This document shows positions 1 through 7,395 of a DNA stretch of 14,525 nt, one piece after another. This DNA is from Streptomyces sp. NRRL F-6492 (GTDB lineage: Bacteria; Actinomycetota; Actinomycetes; Streptomycetales; Streptomycetaceae). The translations under genes were made by a program, and so were the position numbers. Each line of letters opens with the position of its first letter. Positions within the stretch are counted from its first letter, which is position 1. The notes under the pieces were generated by a model. It worked only from the letters and a program-made list of their open reading frames with translations, ran no database searches and had not been told where the DNA came from. The stretch lies in contig NZ_LGEG01000027.1 of the NCBI RefSeq assembly GCF_001280125.1, positions 1-14,525 on the forward strand, given 5' to 3'.

Positions 1-50
1 GGCGGGTACGGCTCCGGGGGGTACGGCTTCGGGGGGTACCGCCCCCGGGG
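1..50 (+). repeat. 15-bp tandem repeat encoding GTAPG-like pentapeptides, in frame with the LysR gene
   Basis: GGTAC recurs at 5, 20 and 35, giving three copies of a 15-bp unit at the very edge of the window. Read in the frame of the following LysR gene, the units translate as GTAPG, GTASG and GTAPG, and the frame has no stop back to base 1. This may be the low-complexity N-terminus of a longer LysR protein, or noncoding repeat DNA upstream of a GTG start at 77. The left end is cut, so the full copy number is unknown. Confidence 0.6.
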
Positions 51-76
51 GTGGCCGCGCGTCCGGCAGCGGGTCC

Positions 77-1015
77 GTGTCCGGTGCCGGGAGCGCCCGG
101 CCCCACCTCTCCCACCGCGTCCCCGACCTCGGCGCGCTCGAACTGCTTCTCGCCGTCGCCCGGCACGGCAGTCTCGGGGCCGCCGCCCGTGAGGTCGGGA
201 TCACCCAGCCCGCCGCGAGCAGCCGGATCCGCTCCATGGAGCGGCAGCTCGGGATGGCCCTGGTCGACCGTTCGCCGCGCGGCTCCCGGCTCACCGACGC
301 GGGCGCCCTCGTCACGGACTGGGCGCGGCGCATCGTGGAGGCGGCGGAGGCCTTCGACGCCGGGGCGCAGGCCCTGCGCGGCCGGCGCGACTCGCGGCTG
401 CGGGTGGCCGCGTCCATGACGATCGCCGAGTACCTGCTGCCCGGCTGGCTGATCGCCCTGCGCGCCGAGCGCCCGGACACCGCCGTGTCGCTCCAGGCCG
501 GGAACTCGGCGGCCGTCGCGGAACGCCTCTTCGCGGGCGACGCGGACGTCGGCTTCGTCGAGGGCCTCGCCGTGCCGGACGGCCTCGACGGCGTGGTCGT
601 CGCCCACGACCGCCTCGCGATCGTCGCCGCCCCCTCGCACCCGTGGGCCCGCCGCCGCGCCCCGCTGGACCCGGCGGAGCTGGCCGCGACCCCGCTGGTG
701 CTGCGGGAGCGCGGCTCGGGCACCCGCCAGGTCCTCGACGCGGCCCTCTCCGCCCACGGCGGCCTCGCGCGCCCGCTCCTCGAACTCGCCTCCACGACCG
801 CGGTGAAGGCCGCCGCCGTCAGCGGGGCGGGCCCGGCGGTCCTCAGCGAACTCGCGATCACCGAGGAACTGGCCTCCCGCCGCCTGGTCGCCGTTCCCGT
901 CGCGGGGGTGGTGCTGCGCCGGGACCTGCGGGCCGTCTGGCCCGCCGGCCACCGCCCCGCGGGTCCGGCCCGCGACCTGCTCTCCCTGACCCGCGACCGG
1001 CCCCGGGGCCGGTGA
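77..1015 (+). CDS. LysR-family transcriptional regulator
   Basis: The 312-residue product has the usual LysR length and architecture. A winged helix-turn-helix covers about residues 18-76, with the family pattern around SLGAAAREVGITQPAASSRI and a following QLGMALVDRS. An effector-binding domain follows from about residue 105, starting RLRVAASMTIAEYLLPGWL. It should bind DNA as a tetramer and respond to a small co-inducer that cannot be named from the sequence. The target is probably a divergent gene left of the window. The start is uncertain: GTG at 77 has no clear ribosome-binding site, and the frame stays open through Gly/Ala/Thr-rich repeats to base 1, so the true start may lie outside. 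Its stop codon is part of the first unit of a 14-bp tandem repeat. Confidence 0.92.
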   Translation: MSGAGSARPHLSHRVPDLGALELLLAVARHGSLGAAAREVGITQPAASSRIRSMERQLGMALVDRSPRGSRLTDAGALVTDWARRIVEAAEAFDAGAQALRGRRDSRLRVAASMTIAEYLLPGWLIALRAERPDTAVSLQAGNSAAVAERLFAGDADVGFVEGLAVPDGLDGVVVAHDRLAIVAAPSHPWARRRAPLDPAELAATPLVLRERGSGTRQVLDAALSAHGGLARPLLELASTTAVKAAAVSGAGPAVLSELAITEELASRRLVAVPVAGVVLRRDLRAVWPAGHRPAGPARDLLSLTRDRPRGR

Positions 1016-1086
1016 CCGGGGGGCCGGTGACCGGGGGCCGGTGACCGGGGGCCGGTGACCGGGGGCCGTTGACCGGGGGCCGGTGG
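1008..1086. repeat. 14-bp tandem repeat between convergent genes
   Basis: GGCCGGTGACCGGG is repeated five times (one unit is 15 bp, one has GTTGACC instead of GGTGACC), and a sixth, degenerate unit runs into the amidohydrolase stop. Each unit holds an odd-centred inverted repeat, CCGGT-G-ACCGG, so single-stranded copies can fold alone or with each other. The first copy contains the LysR stop codon. TGA falls at 1013, 1028, 1042, 1056 and 1070, which covers all three plus-strand frames. The position between two converging genes fits a bidirectional terminator or a replication-slippage product. No U-tract is present. Confidence 0.8.
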
Positions 1087-2715
1087 TCAGACGGTCGCCG
1101 CGCGGTGGGTGACCCGGCCGTCGAGGACCGTCAGCAGGACCGGCAGCTCCGGCAGGTCGGTCGCGGCCGTGGTCAGCGGGTCGCCCCCGAAGACGGCCAG
1201 GTCGGCGCGGTGCCCGAGGGCGATCCGGCCCGCCTCGTGCTCCTCGCCCGCCGCGTACGCCGGAGCCGTCGTCATCCCCCGCAGCGCCTCCAGCGGCGAC
1301 AGCGCCTGCTCGGGGCCGTGCGGCGCCCGGTCGAGGTCGCGGCTCGGGCGCCGGTGCCGGGCCCCGGCCATCACGCCGAGCGGCGGGAACGGCGCGATCG
1401 GCCAGTCCGAGCCGAGGACCACGGCCGCCCCGGACTCCAGCAGGTCCTGGCAGCGCCACGCGCGCGAGGCGCGCTCCTCGCCGAGCCGGCGCGACCAGTT
1501 GTCGGTGTGGTCGGCGCGGGTGAAGTCGCAGCAGTGGGTGGGCTGCATGGAGGCGAGGACGCCCAGCTCGGCGAAGCGGCGCAGGGTGTCGTCGGGGACG
1601 GTCTCGATGTGCTCGACCCGGTGCCGCACCTCGCCGCCGCCCGAGGCGCGCGCCTTCTCGACGGAGTCGAGGACGTGCCGGACGGCCGCGTCCCCGATGG
1701 CGTGCGTCGCGGTGGGCACGCCCGCCCGGTGCAGGGCGCCGACGATCCTCGTGTACGCCTCGGGGTCCGGCCAGAACGCGTGCGTGGACTCGCCGTGGCA
1801 GTCGGGGCGCTCCAGCCACGCGGTGCCGTTGTCGATGGTCCCGTCCATGAAGAGCTTCACGCCGGCGACCCGCCACAGGTCCCCGCCGGTGCCCTGCTGC
1901 CCGATCAGGGCCCGTACGCCGTCGACGTCGGTGCCGGGCTGGCACCAGGGCGCCACCCGCAGCCGCAGCGGCAGCTCGCCGGCCGCGTCCAGCTCCCCGT
2001 ACAGGGCGAGGCTGTCGCCGTTGGCGTCCATGGCGTGGCCGCCGGTCAGGCCCGTGGCGGCCATGGACCGCAGCGCGGCCGCGAGCCGCTCCCGGCTCTC
2101 CTCGCGCGTCGGCTTCGGGGCGACCCGCTCGACCAGCTCGCACGCGGCGTCCTCCTGGAGGAGGCCGGTCGGGCGTCCGTCGGCGTCGCAGACGACCTCG
2201 GCGGAGGCCTGGTCGAAGGTGCGGGGGCCGTCGACCCCGGCGAGTTCGAGGGCCCGGCGGCTGGCGAGGGCCGAGTGGGCGTCGAAGAGCAGCAGGAAGG
2301 CGGGCACCCCGTCGAGGACGGAGTCGAAGGGGGCGGTGCCGACGGGGCGGTCGCCGAAGACGTTCGGGTCGAGGCCCCAGCCGAACAGCCACGCCCCGCG
2401 CTCCAGGGTCCGCACCTCGCGGGCGAGGGCCTCCCGCACGTCGTCGAGGTCGGCGCAGTACGACAGGTCCAGGCCGTGCGTCAGCTCGGCGCCGGTGACC
2501 GGGTGCACGTGCCCGTCGACGAGGCCGGGGGTGACGACGGCCCCCCTGAGGTCGATCACGGTGGTGCCCGGTCCGGCGAGCGCGCGGATCTCGCGGTCGT
2601 CGCCCAGGGCCGCGATCCGGCCCTCCTCGGAGACGGCGAGCGCGGTCTCCGGCAGGAACGCCCCCGTGCCGGGGTCGAGCAGACGGGCGGAGAGCAGGAC
2701 GAGACGGGTGCGCAC
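1087..2715 (-). CDS. YtcJ-like metal-dependent amidohydrolase (amidohydrolase family 3)
   Basis: The 542-residue product matches the YtcJ/AepA-like branch of the amidohydrolase superfamily in length and motifs. An N-terminal beta-sandwich part is followed by VDGHVHP (metal ligands His69 and His71). Then come GVKLFMDGTIDNGTAWL with Lys287 as probable carboxylated metal-bridging lysine, THAIGDAAV (His338), HRVEHIE (His365, His369) and SDWPI (Asp437). The C-terminal GRIALGHRADLAVF closes the sandwich. It should hydrolyse an amide or cyclic amide in the cytoplasm; the substrate is unknown. GTG at 2715 is chosen because GGAG at 2721-2724 lies 5 nt upstream and the amidohydrolase homology begins there. 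The frame stays open far upstream, but only through repeats and the TetR gene. With the TetR regulator and NCS1 permease it may form a uptake-and-hydrolysis module for a ring nitrogen compound. Confidence 0.92.
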   Translation of the reverse strand: MRTRLVLLSARLLDPGTGAFLPETALAVSEEGRIAALGDDREIRALAGPGTTVIDLRGAVVTPGLVDGHVHPVTGAELTHGLDLSYCADLDDVREALAREVRTLERGAWLFGWGLDPNVFGDRPVGTAPFDSVLDGVPAFLLLFDAHSALASRRALELAGVDGPRTFDQASAEVVCDADGRPTGLLQEDAACELVERVAPKPTREESRERLAAALRSMAATGLTGGHAMDANGDSLALYGELDAAGELPLRLRVAPWCQPGTDVDGVRALIGQQGTGGDLWRVAGVKLFMDGTIDNGTAWLERPDCHGESTHAFWPDPEAYTRIVGALHRAGVPTATHAIGDAAVRHVLDSVEKARASGGGEVRHRVEHIETVPDDTLRRFAELGVLASMQPTHCCDFTRADHTDNWSRRLGEERASRAWRCQDLLESGAAVVLGSDWPIAPFPPLGVMAGARHRRPSRDLDRAPHGPEQALSPLEALRGMTTAPAYAAGEEHEAGRIALGHRADLAVFGGDPLTTAATDLPELPVLLTVLDGRVTHRAATV

Positions 2716-2748
2716 GGTGGCTCCAGGAGGGGTTGCGGGGTTTTCTTC

Positions 2749-2815
2749 ACAGGCACAGGCACAGGCACAGGCCACAGGCACGGGCACGGGCACGGGCGCA
2801 GGCACGGGCACGGGC
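2749..2815. repeat. Hexanucleotide repeat (ACAGGC/ACGGGC), about 11 copies
   Basis: Four perfect ACAGGC units are followed by one extra C, one further ACAGGC, and then ACGGGC units with a single GCAGGC variant. The array ends at 2815. It lies in the 275-bp space between the TetR gene and the amidohydrolase, 34 bp upstream of the latter's start codon, so it is in the likely 5' leader of the amidohydrolase mRNA. The minus-strand amidohydrolase frame reads through it without a stop. Copy number probably varies between strains by slippage. Confidence 0.9.
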
Positions 2816-2838
2816 AGTCGGCCAGTGCAGACGGTCGG

Positions 2839-2898
2839 TGCGGATGCGGATGCGGATGCGGATGCGGATGCGGATGCGGATGCGGATGGGGATGGGGT
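2839..2898. repeat. Hexanucleotide repeat (TGCGGA), 8 perfect copies plus a degenerate tail
   Basis: TGCGGA is repeated eight times without error from 2839 to 2886 and then decays into TGGGGA and TGGGGT. In the minus-strand frame of the amidohydrolase it reads as Ser-Ala dipeptides. It is a second microsatellite of a different unit only 23 bp from the first. The rest of the 2716-2990 gap holds a hairpin next to the TetR stop and no recognisable promoter. Confidence 0.92.
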
Positions 2899-2962
2899 CG
2901 TGTGTACGGGTGCGGGGGACGGGTTGCGCGTGCGTGCGGGCCCCGTCCGGGCGACCCGCCCC

Positions 2963-2980
2963 GTACGGGAGCCCCCGTAC
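2963..2980 (-). terminator. Hairpin just downstream of the TetR gene
   Basis: GTACGGG at 2963-2969 pairs perfectly with CCCGTAC at 2974-2980 around a 4-nt loop. It starts 10 bp beyond the TetR stop codon on the minus strand. There is no T-run, as is common in Streptomyces. If it terminates, the downstream amidohydrolase needs its own promoter in the repeat-rich gap. Confidence 0.5.
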
Positions 2981-2990
2981 CGCGGGCCGA

Positions 2991-3641
2991 TCACCCCGGT
3001 ACGACCGGCAGCGCCGTCTCCGTCAGTGCCCCCGCCACCAGGCCGAGTTCGCGTTCCGCCGTGGTGACGGCCATCCGGGTCACCGCCTCCGGCCGGTCGC
3101 CCCGGTCGGTGTTGGCGTGGGCGCCGAGGCCGTCGAGGACCACCAGGATCTGGATGGCCGTCGCGCGCGGGTCGTCCGTGCGGAACTCGCCCCGCTCGAC
3201 GCCCTCGCGGATGAGCCCTTCGAGGCGGTCGTCGGAGGCGCGCTCCTGCTCGGCGACCCGGTCGCGCAGGACGGGCCGGTAGCGGCTGAGGTGCCGGGCG
3301 TTGATCCACAGGCGGCTGATGTCGTCGTACGCCTCTCCGGCGGAGAGGGCGAAGTAGCGCGCGAGGTACTGCGCGGGGGTGCCGTGCGGCCGCTCGGCGG
3401 GCAGCAGGGAGTCGAGCTCGCCGGTGGAGGCCACGGCGAACGCCTCGGCCACCAGGTCCTCCGCCGAGGGGAAGTAGTGGCTGATCAGACCCGGTCGCAC
3501 GGCCAGCTCCTCGGCGATCCGCCGCAGGGTGACGCACTCCAGGCCCTCGGTCAGGGCGACCCGGGCCGCGGTCCGCACGATCTCCGCCCGCCGGGCTTCC
3601 GGCGTTTTCCGAACTCGCTTGCGCTGGACGCTTGACGACAT
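2991..3641 (-). CDS. TetR-family transcriptional regulator
   Basis: The 216-residue product has the TetR layout. Residues about 18-62 form the DNA-binding domain: RRAEIVRTAARVALTEG, then the helix-turn-helix VTLRRIAEELAVRPGLISHYFPS. A helical ligand-binding domain follows. The HYFPSAEDLVAEAF stretch resembles BetI-like members. It is most likely an autorepressor that also controls the divergent NCS1 permease, releasing DNA on binding a permease substrate or metabolite; this is inferred from gene order. ATG at 3641 is chosen because homology starts shortly after it. No ribosome-binding site precedes it, and the predicted -10 box is so close that the mRNA should begin at or next to the ATG. Confidence 0.93.
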   Translation of the reverse strand: MSSSVQRKRVRKTPEARRAEIVRTAARVALTEGLECVTLRRIAEELAVRPGLISHYFPSAEDLVAEAFAVASTGELDSLLPAERPHGTPAQYLARYFALSAGEAYDDISRLWINARHLSRYRPVLRDRVAEQERASDDRLEGLIREGVERGEFRTDDPRATAIQILVVLDGLGAHANTDRGDRPEAVTRMAVTTAERELGLVAGALTETALPVVPG

Positions 3642-3648
3642 ACCGGGG

Positions 3649-3677
3649 ATGCTATTGAGTGTGCGACCAATAAGCAA
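3649..3677 (-). promoter_or_regulatory. Predicted promoter of the TetR gene (leaderless)
   Basis: On the minus strand TTGCTT (3677-3672) and TAGCAT (3654-3649) are separated by exactly 17 bp. The -10 box matches TATAAT at four of six positions, and the -35 box keeps TTG. The -10 ends 7 bp before the ATG at 3641, so transcription should start at about the start codon. The absence of a Shine-Dalgarno sequence agrees with this. No start site has been measured. Confidence 0.55.
3653..3672. promoter_or_regulatory. Inverted repeat, candidate TetR operator
   Basis: TATTG at 3653-3657 and CAATA at 3668-3672 are exact inverted arms around 10 bp. GCT on the left and AGC on the right extend the symmetry if one base is skipped. 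The repeat sits between and over the -10 and -35 boxes of the TetR promoter, in the short space shared with the divergent permease gene. One bound dimer could therefore repress both. A second, shorter repeat (GGTG-GG-CACC) lies at 3681-3690. Confidence 0.5.
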
Positions 3678-3710
3678 CCAGGTGGGCACCACACGCTTCC
3701 GGAGGGCCGC

Positions 3711-5165
3711 ATGGCTTCCACGATCCCCGACCAGGACCCGGCCTCCCGGGCCGCCCAGGTCACCCCTCCGGCCGCCGGCCGGCCCGGCCGCGTCGAGGCC
3801 CACGGCATCGACCGCGTCCCCGACGAGGAGCGCCACGGACACCCCCGCGAGCTCTTCTCCGTGTGGGCCGCGGCGAACGTCAACTACCTGAGCCTGGTCA
3901 TCGGCGGCGCCCTCGTCCTCATGGGACTGAGCCTCTGGCAGGCCGTCGGCGTGATCGTCGTGGGCAACCTCTTCTGGCTGCTCACCGGGCTGCTCGCCAC
4001 CCCCGGCCCGGTCGCCGGCGCGCCCAGCGAGGTGATCACCCGGGCCGTGTACGGCGTCCGGGGCAACCGCGTGAACAACGCGGTCGGCGGCTGGCTGGTC
4101 TCCGTCTGCTACTTCGCGCTCAACCTGGCCGCCGCGGCCACCGCCGCCTTCGCGCTCGTGGCGAAGACCGGCATCGCGGTCACCGTCCCCGTCGAGGTGG
4201 CCGTCGTCGTGGTGATCGCCGCCCTCACGCTGGTCATCAGCGTCTACGGGCACGGCCTGATCATCAAGCTGTACCTGCCGATCACGCTCGTCCTCGCCGG
4301 AGCGTTCGCCGTCGTCGCGTTCGCCGTCCTGCGGCACGCCGACCTCTCGTACGCCCCCGCCGCGCGCCTCTCCGGGACCGAGCTGTGGTCCCTGCTCCTC
4401 GCGGGCACCACGATGATCGCCTCGGGCCCGCTCTCGTACACCACGAGCGCCGACTTCTCCCGCTACCTGCCCCGCACCGCCCCGAAGGGGGCGATCGTCG
4501 GCTGGACCGCCCTCGGCGCCTTCCTGCCCAGCGTCGTGGTCTGTTCGCTCGGCGCCCTCGCGGCCACCGCCGTCGACATGACCGACCCGCAGACCGCGCT
4601 CCAGGAGGTCCTGCCCGGCTGGTTCGCGCCGGTCTTCCTGCTCGCCCTGGTCCTCGGCACCGTCGCCATCAACGCCCTGACCGCCTACAGCGCCGGACTC
4701 GCGCTCCAGGCCGTCGGCCTGCGCGTCCGCCGCTCCGTCAGCGTCCTCCTCGACGGCGCCGTTGCCGTCGCCCTGACCCTGTACGGCGTCCTCGTCTCCG
4801 GCTTCCTGGACACCGTCGGCAACGCCCTCCAGGTGATCACGGTCCTGGTCGGCCCCCTGACGGCCGTGTACGCCACCGACGTCCTGCTGCGCCGCTGCCG
4901 CTACGACGGCGCGGCGCTCTCCGACGAGACCCCCGGCGGCCCCTTCTGGTACGCCGCCGGGGTCAACCCGGCCGGGGCGTTCGCGCTGGTCGCCGGCGTC
5001 GCCGCCGCCTCCCTGTGCGCCAACACCCTCTACACCGGGCCGGTCGCCGCGGTCCTCGGCGGCCTCGACCTCTCCCTGCCCGTCGGCATGGTCCTCTCCG
5101 CCGCCCTCTACGCCTTCATGATGCGGGGCGACCGCACGGTGCTCGCCGCCCGTACGGCCGCCTGA
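3711..5165 (+). CDS. NCS1-family permease (cytosine/purine/allantoin/thiamine type)
   Basis: The 484-residue protein has about twelve hydrophobic segments after a polar N-terminus of roughly 45 residues. NCS1 signatures are visible: HGIDRVPDEERHGHPRELF leading into VWAAANVNYLSLVIGGAL (first membrane segment), and DFSRYLP at 248-254, which matches the family's DYSRYLP. It should import a nucleobase, hydantoin, allantoin or related compound across the plasma membrane with H+ or Na+; the substrate cannot be set by eye. ATG at 3711 follows GGAGG at 3701-3705 with 5-nt spacing. It is divergent from the TetR gene and ends 10 bp from the converging amidotransferase gene. The amidohydrolase in the same neighbourhood could act on the imported compound. 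Confidence 0.92.
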   Translation: MASTIPDQDPASRAAQVTPPAAGRPGRVEAHGIDRVPDEERHGHPRELFSVWAAANVNYLSLVIGGALVLMGLSLWQAVGVIVVGNLFWLLTGLLATPGPVAGAPSEVITRAVYGVRGNRVNNAVGGWLVSVCYFALNLAAAATAAFALVAKTGIAVTVPVEVAVVVVIAALTLVISVYGHGLIIKLYLPITLVLAGAFAVVAFAVLRHADLSYAPAARLSGTELWSLLLAGTTMIASGPLSYTTSADFSRYLPRTAPKGAIVGWTALGAFLPSVVVCSLGALAATAVDMTDPQTALQEVLPGWFAPVFLLALVLGTVAINALTAYSAGLALQAVGLRVRRSVSVLLDGAVAVALTLYGVLVSGFLDTVGNALQVITVLVGPLTAVYATDVLLRRCRYDGAALSDETPGGPFWYAAGVNPAGAFALVAGVAAASLCANTLYTGPVAAVLGGLDLSLPVGMVLSAALYAFMMRGDRTVLAARTAA

Positions 5166-5175
5166 CCGCCGCCCG

Positions 5176-5871
5176 TCACACCCGGGCCGTCGCCGCCTCC
5201 GCCGCCCGGACCAGTCCCCGCATCACGCGCGTGTCCTCGCCCATCTCCGGGTGCCACTGCACGCCGAGGGTCCAGGCGGGGGCGGCCAGTTCCACCGCCT
5301 CCACCGTGCCGTCCTCCGCGTGGGCCGAGGCCGCGAGCCCCGCGCCCAGCCGGTCCACGGCCTGGTGGTGGTAGGTCGGGACCTCGGCCCGCTCCGGCAC
5401 CAGGGAGGCGTAGAGGGTGCCCGGCACCGGCTCGACCGCGTGCCGGCCCATCACCCCGACCGCCTCCGTGTGCCCGTCCAGGTGCTGGACCAGCGTGCCC
5501 CCGAGGGCCACGTTCAGCAGCTGCATCCCCCGGCAGATCCCCAGGAGCGGGGTGCCGGAGGCGAGGGCCGCGTCGACCAGGGCCAGCTCCCAGGAGTCCC
5601 GCTCCCTGGCCGGCGGGCCGGTACGGGGGTCGGGCTCGGCCCCGTACCGTACGGGCTCCACGTCCGCCCCGCCCGCCACGACCAGGCCGTCGAGCCGGGC
5701 CACGACCGCCGCGGCGGCGGCCGGGACGTCCGGCGGGAGCATCACCGCGTGCCCTCCGCCCTCCCGTACGAGCCGGGGGTACGCGGCGGGGAGCAGCGCG
5801 GCCTCCATGTCCCACACCCCCCAGCGGGCCCGGTTCAGATAGGTGGTCACGCCGATGAGCGGTGCGGACAC
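5176..5871 (-). CDS. puuD: Class I glutamine amidotransferase, PuuD-like gamma-glutamyl hydrolase
   Basis: The 231-residue product is a peptidase C26/PuuD-type enzyme. It opens with PLIGVTTYLNRARWGVW, contains VVAGGADVEPVRYG, and has the nucleophile elbow LLGICRGMQLLN with Cys113, then VQWHPE with His207 and Glu209 completing the triad. PuuD enzymes cleave gamma-glutamyl amides in the cytoplasm, classically gamma-glutamyl-GABA. Beside an ethanolamine-type permease the likely substrate here is gamma-glutamylglycine, giving glutamate and glycine; that choice is inference. GTG at 5871 is supported by GAGGAG at 5877-5882 on the minus strand, 5 nt away. It lies 27 bp after the permease gene and is probably cotranscribed with it. 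Confidence 0.9.
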   Translation of the reverse strand: MSAPLIGVTTYLNRARWGVWDMEAALLPAAYPRLVREGGGHAVMLPPDVPAAAAAVVARLDGLVVAGGADVEPVRYGAEPDPRTGPPARERDSWELALVDAALASGTPLLGICRGMQLLNVALGGTLVQHLDGHTEAVGVMGRHAVEPVPGTLYASLVPERAEVPTYHHQAVDRLGAGLAASAHAEDGTVEAVELAAPAWTLGVQWHPEMGEDTRVMRGLVRAAEAATARV

Positions 5872-5898
5872 GACAACTCCTCAGGAAGGGGCGGGATT

Positions 5899-7368
5899 TC
5901 AGCCGCGTTCGAGTTCGGCCTCGGCCGCGGCGAGCGCCGCGAACTCCTCCTCGGGGGCCTTGGCCACCAGGTGGTGCCGACTGTAGAACGCGAAGTAGGC
6001 GAGGGCGATCACGTACACCCCGAGCGCCATGAACGCCGCCGTCCGGTCCACCAGGAAGGTCGCCACCAGGGCCGACAGGGCCAGGACGAAGGCCACCGAC
6101 GAGGTGACGGTGCCGCCGGGCGTGCGGTACGGCCGGTGCAGGTGCGGCTCGCGGCGGCGCAGCACGATGTGCGAGAGCGCCATCAGGGCGTACGAGATGG
6201 TGGCGCCGAAGACCGCGATGTTCAGCATCCGGGCCCCGTTCCCGGTGCCGGCCGCGAGCGCGAAGCCGATCGCGCCCGGGATGAGGAGGCCCAGGTAGGG
6301 CGACTTGCGGCGGCTGGTCAGGGAGAGGAAGCGGGGCAGGTAGCCCGCCCGGGAGAGGGCGAAGAGCTGGCGCGACCCCGCGTAGATGAGGGAGAAGAAG
6401 GAGGCGACCAGACCCGCCAGGCCCGCGTAGTTCACGAACCGGCTGAGCGCCGTCGGCTCCCCGTCGCCCTGGAGCGCCACGACCAGCGGGTTCCCCGCCT
6501 CCTGGACGGCGGCCGCGCCGCGCGCCCCGGTGGCGGCGAAGAAGGTCATCACGGCGAGCAGCACCAGGACGCCGAGCGAGATCGCCAGCGCCTTCGGCAT
6601 CGACCTGACCGGGTCCTTCGCCTCCTCGGCGGCCAGCGGCACCCCTTCGACGCCGAGGAAGAACCACATGCCGAAGGGGAACGCGGCCCAGATCCCCAGC
6701 AGGCCGAACGGCAGCCAGGAGTTCGACCCGAAGGCCTCGCCGTCCACCGGGATGTCGTTCAGGCCGTCCACGTGGAAGTCGGTGAACGCGCCGAGCGCGA
6801 AGACGACCAGGGCCGCGACCGCGATCACCGTCACCACCAGGCTGAACCGCAGCGCCTCGCCCACGCCCCACAGGTGGATCCCGATGAAGAGCGCGAAGCA
6901 GACCAGGTAGACCGGCCAGCCGGACTCCAGGCCGAACAGTCCCAGGGACTCGACGTAGTCGCCGATGAAGATGGAGATCGCGGCGGGGGCGAGGATGTAC
7001 TCGATGAGGATCGCGGTGCCGGTGAGGAAGCCGCCCCAGGTGCCGAGCGCCCGGCGGGCGAAGCCGTAACCGCCGCCCGCCGTGGGCAGGATGGCGGAGA
7101 GCTCGGCGAGCGCGAAGACCAGACAGGCGTACATCGCGCCCATCAGGACGGTGGCGACGGCGAGTCCGCCGAAGCCGCCCTTCGACAGGCCGATGTTCCA
7201 GCCGGAGAAGTCCCCGGAGACGACGTAGGCGACGCCGAGTCCGGTGAGCAGCAGCCAGCCGGCGCTGCCGCGGCGCAGCGCCCGCCGCTTCAGGTAGTCG
7301 TCCTCCGGCGGGGCGCCGCCCCCGGACGTGCCCCCGGACGTGCTCCCGGTCGTTTCTTCGAGCGTCAT
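5899..7368 (-). CDS. eat: Ethanolamine permease-like APC transporter
   Basis: The 489-residue protein is an amino acid-polyamine-organocation transporter with about twelve membrane segments and short polar ends. The stretch from YLKRRALRRGSAGWLLLTG through VVSGDFSGWNIGLSKGGFGG, ELSAILPTAGGGYGFARRALG and FLGVEGVPLAAEEAKDP is characteristic of the ethanolamine permease group rather than of polyamine or GABA transporters. It should bring ethanolamine into the cell. ATG at 7368 has GGGGAG 11 nt upstream, a little long. A TTG at 7398 is in frame but lies inside a conserved regulatory element, so it is unlikely. It is the first gene of a probable two-gene unit with the PuuD-like hydrolase. A 23-bp element shared with the regulator/ligase promoter region lies 27 bp upstream. 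Confidence 0.88.
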   Translation of the reverse strand: MTLEETTGSTSGGTSGGGAPPEDDYLKRRALRRGSAGWLLLTGLGVAYVVSGDFSGWNIGLSKGGFGGLAVATVLMGAMYACLVFALAELSAILPTAGGGYGFARRALGTWGGFLTGTAILIEYILAPAAISIFIGDYVESLGLFGLESGWPVYLVCFALFIGIHLWGVGEALRFSLVVTVIAVAALVVFALGAFTDFHVDGLNDIPVDGEAFGSNSWLPFGLLGIWAAFPFGMWFFLGVEGVPLAAEEAKDPVRSMPKALAISLGVLVLLAVMTFFAATGARGAAAVQEAGNPLVVALQGDGEPTALSRFVNYAGLAGLVASFFSLIYAGSRQLFALSRAGYLPRFLSLTSRRKSPYLGLLIPGAIGFALAAGTGNGARMLNIAVFGATISYALMALSHIVLRRREPHLHRPYRTPGGTVTSSVAFVLALSALVATFLVDRTAAFMALGVYVIALAYFAFYSRHHLVAKAPEEEFAALAAAEAELERG

Positions 7369-7395
7369 GGCAGCGTCAGCTCCCCGCAACGGGCC

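Noticed and set aside
2749..2898. CRISPR array
   Set aside because: The repeats are contiguous 6-bp units with no spacers and no cas genes.
1087..3537. An 816-codon minus-strand open frame joining the TetR region to the amidohydrolase
   Set aside because: The upstream half is the wrong frame of the TetR gene plus hexamer repeats. The amidohydrolase has its own GTG with GGAG 5 nt upstream, where family homology begins.
3653..3672. A third copy of the 23-bp element in the TetR/permease region, since TATTG and GACCA occur in both
   Set aside because: Spacing differs by 2 bp and only about ten bases agree; a short match like this is not convincing.
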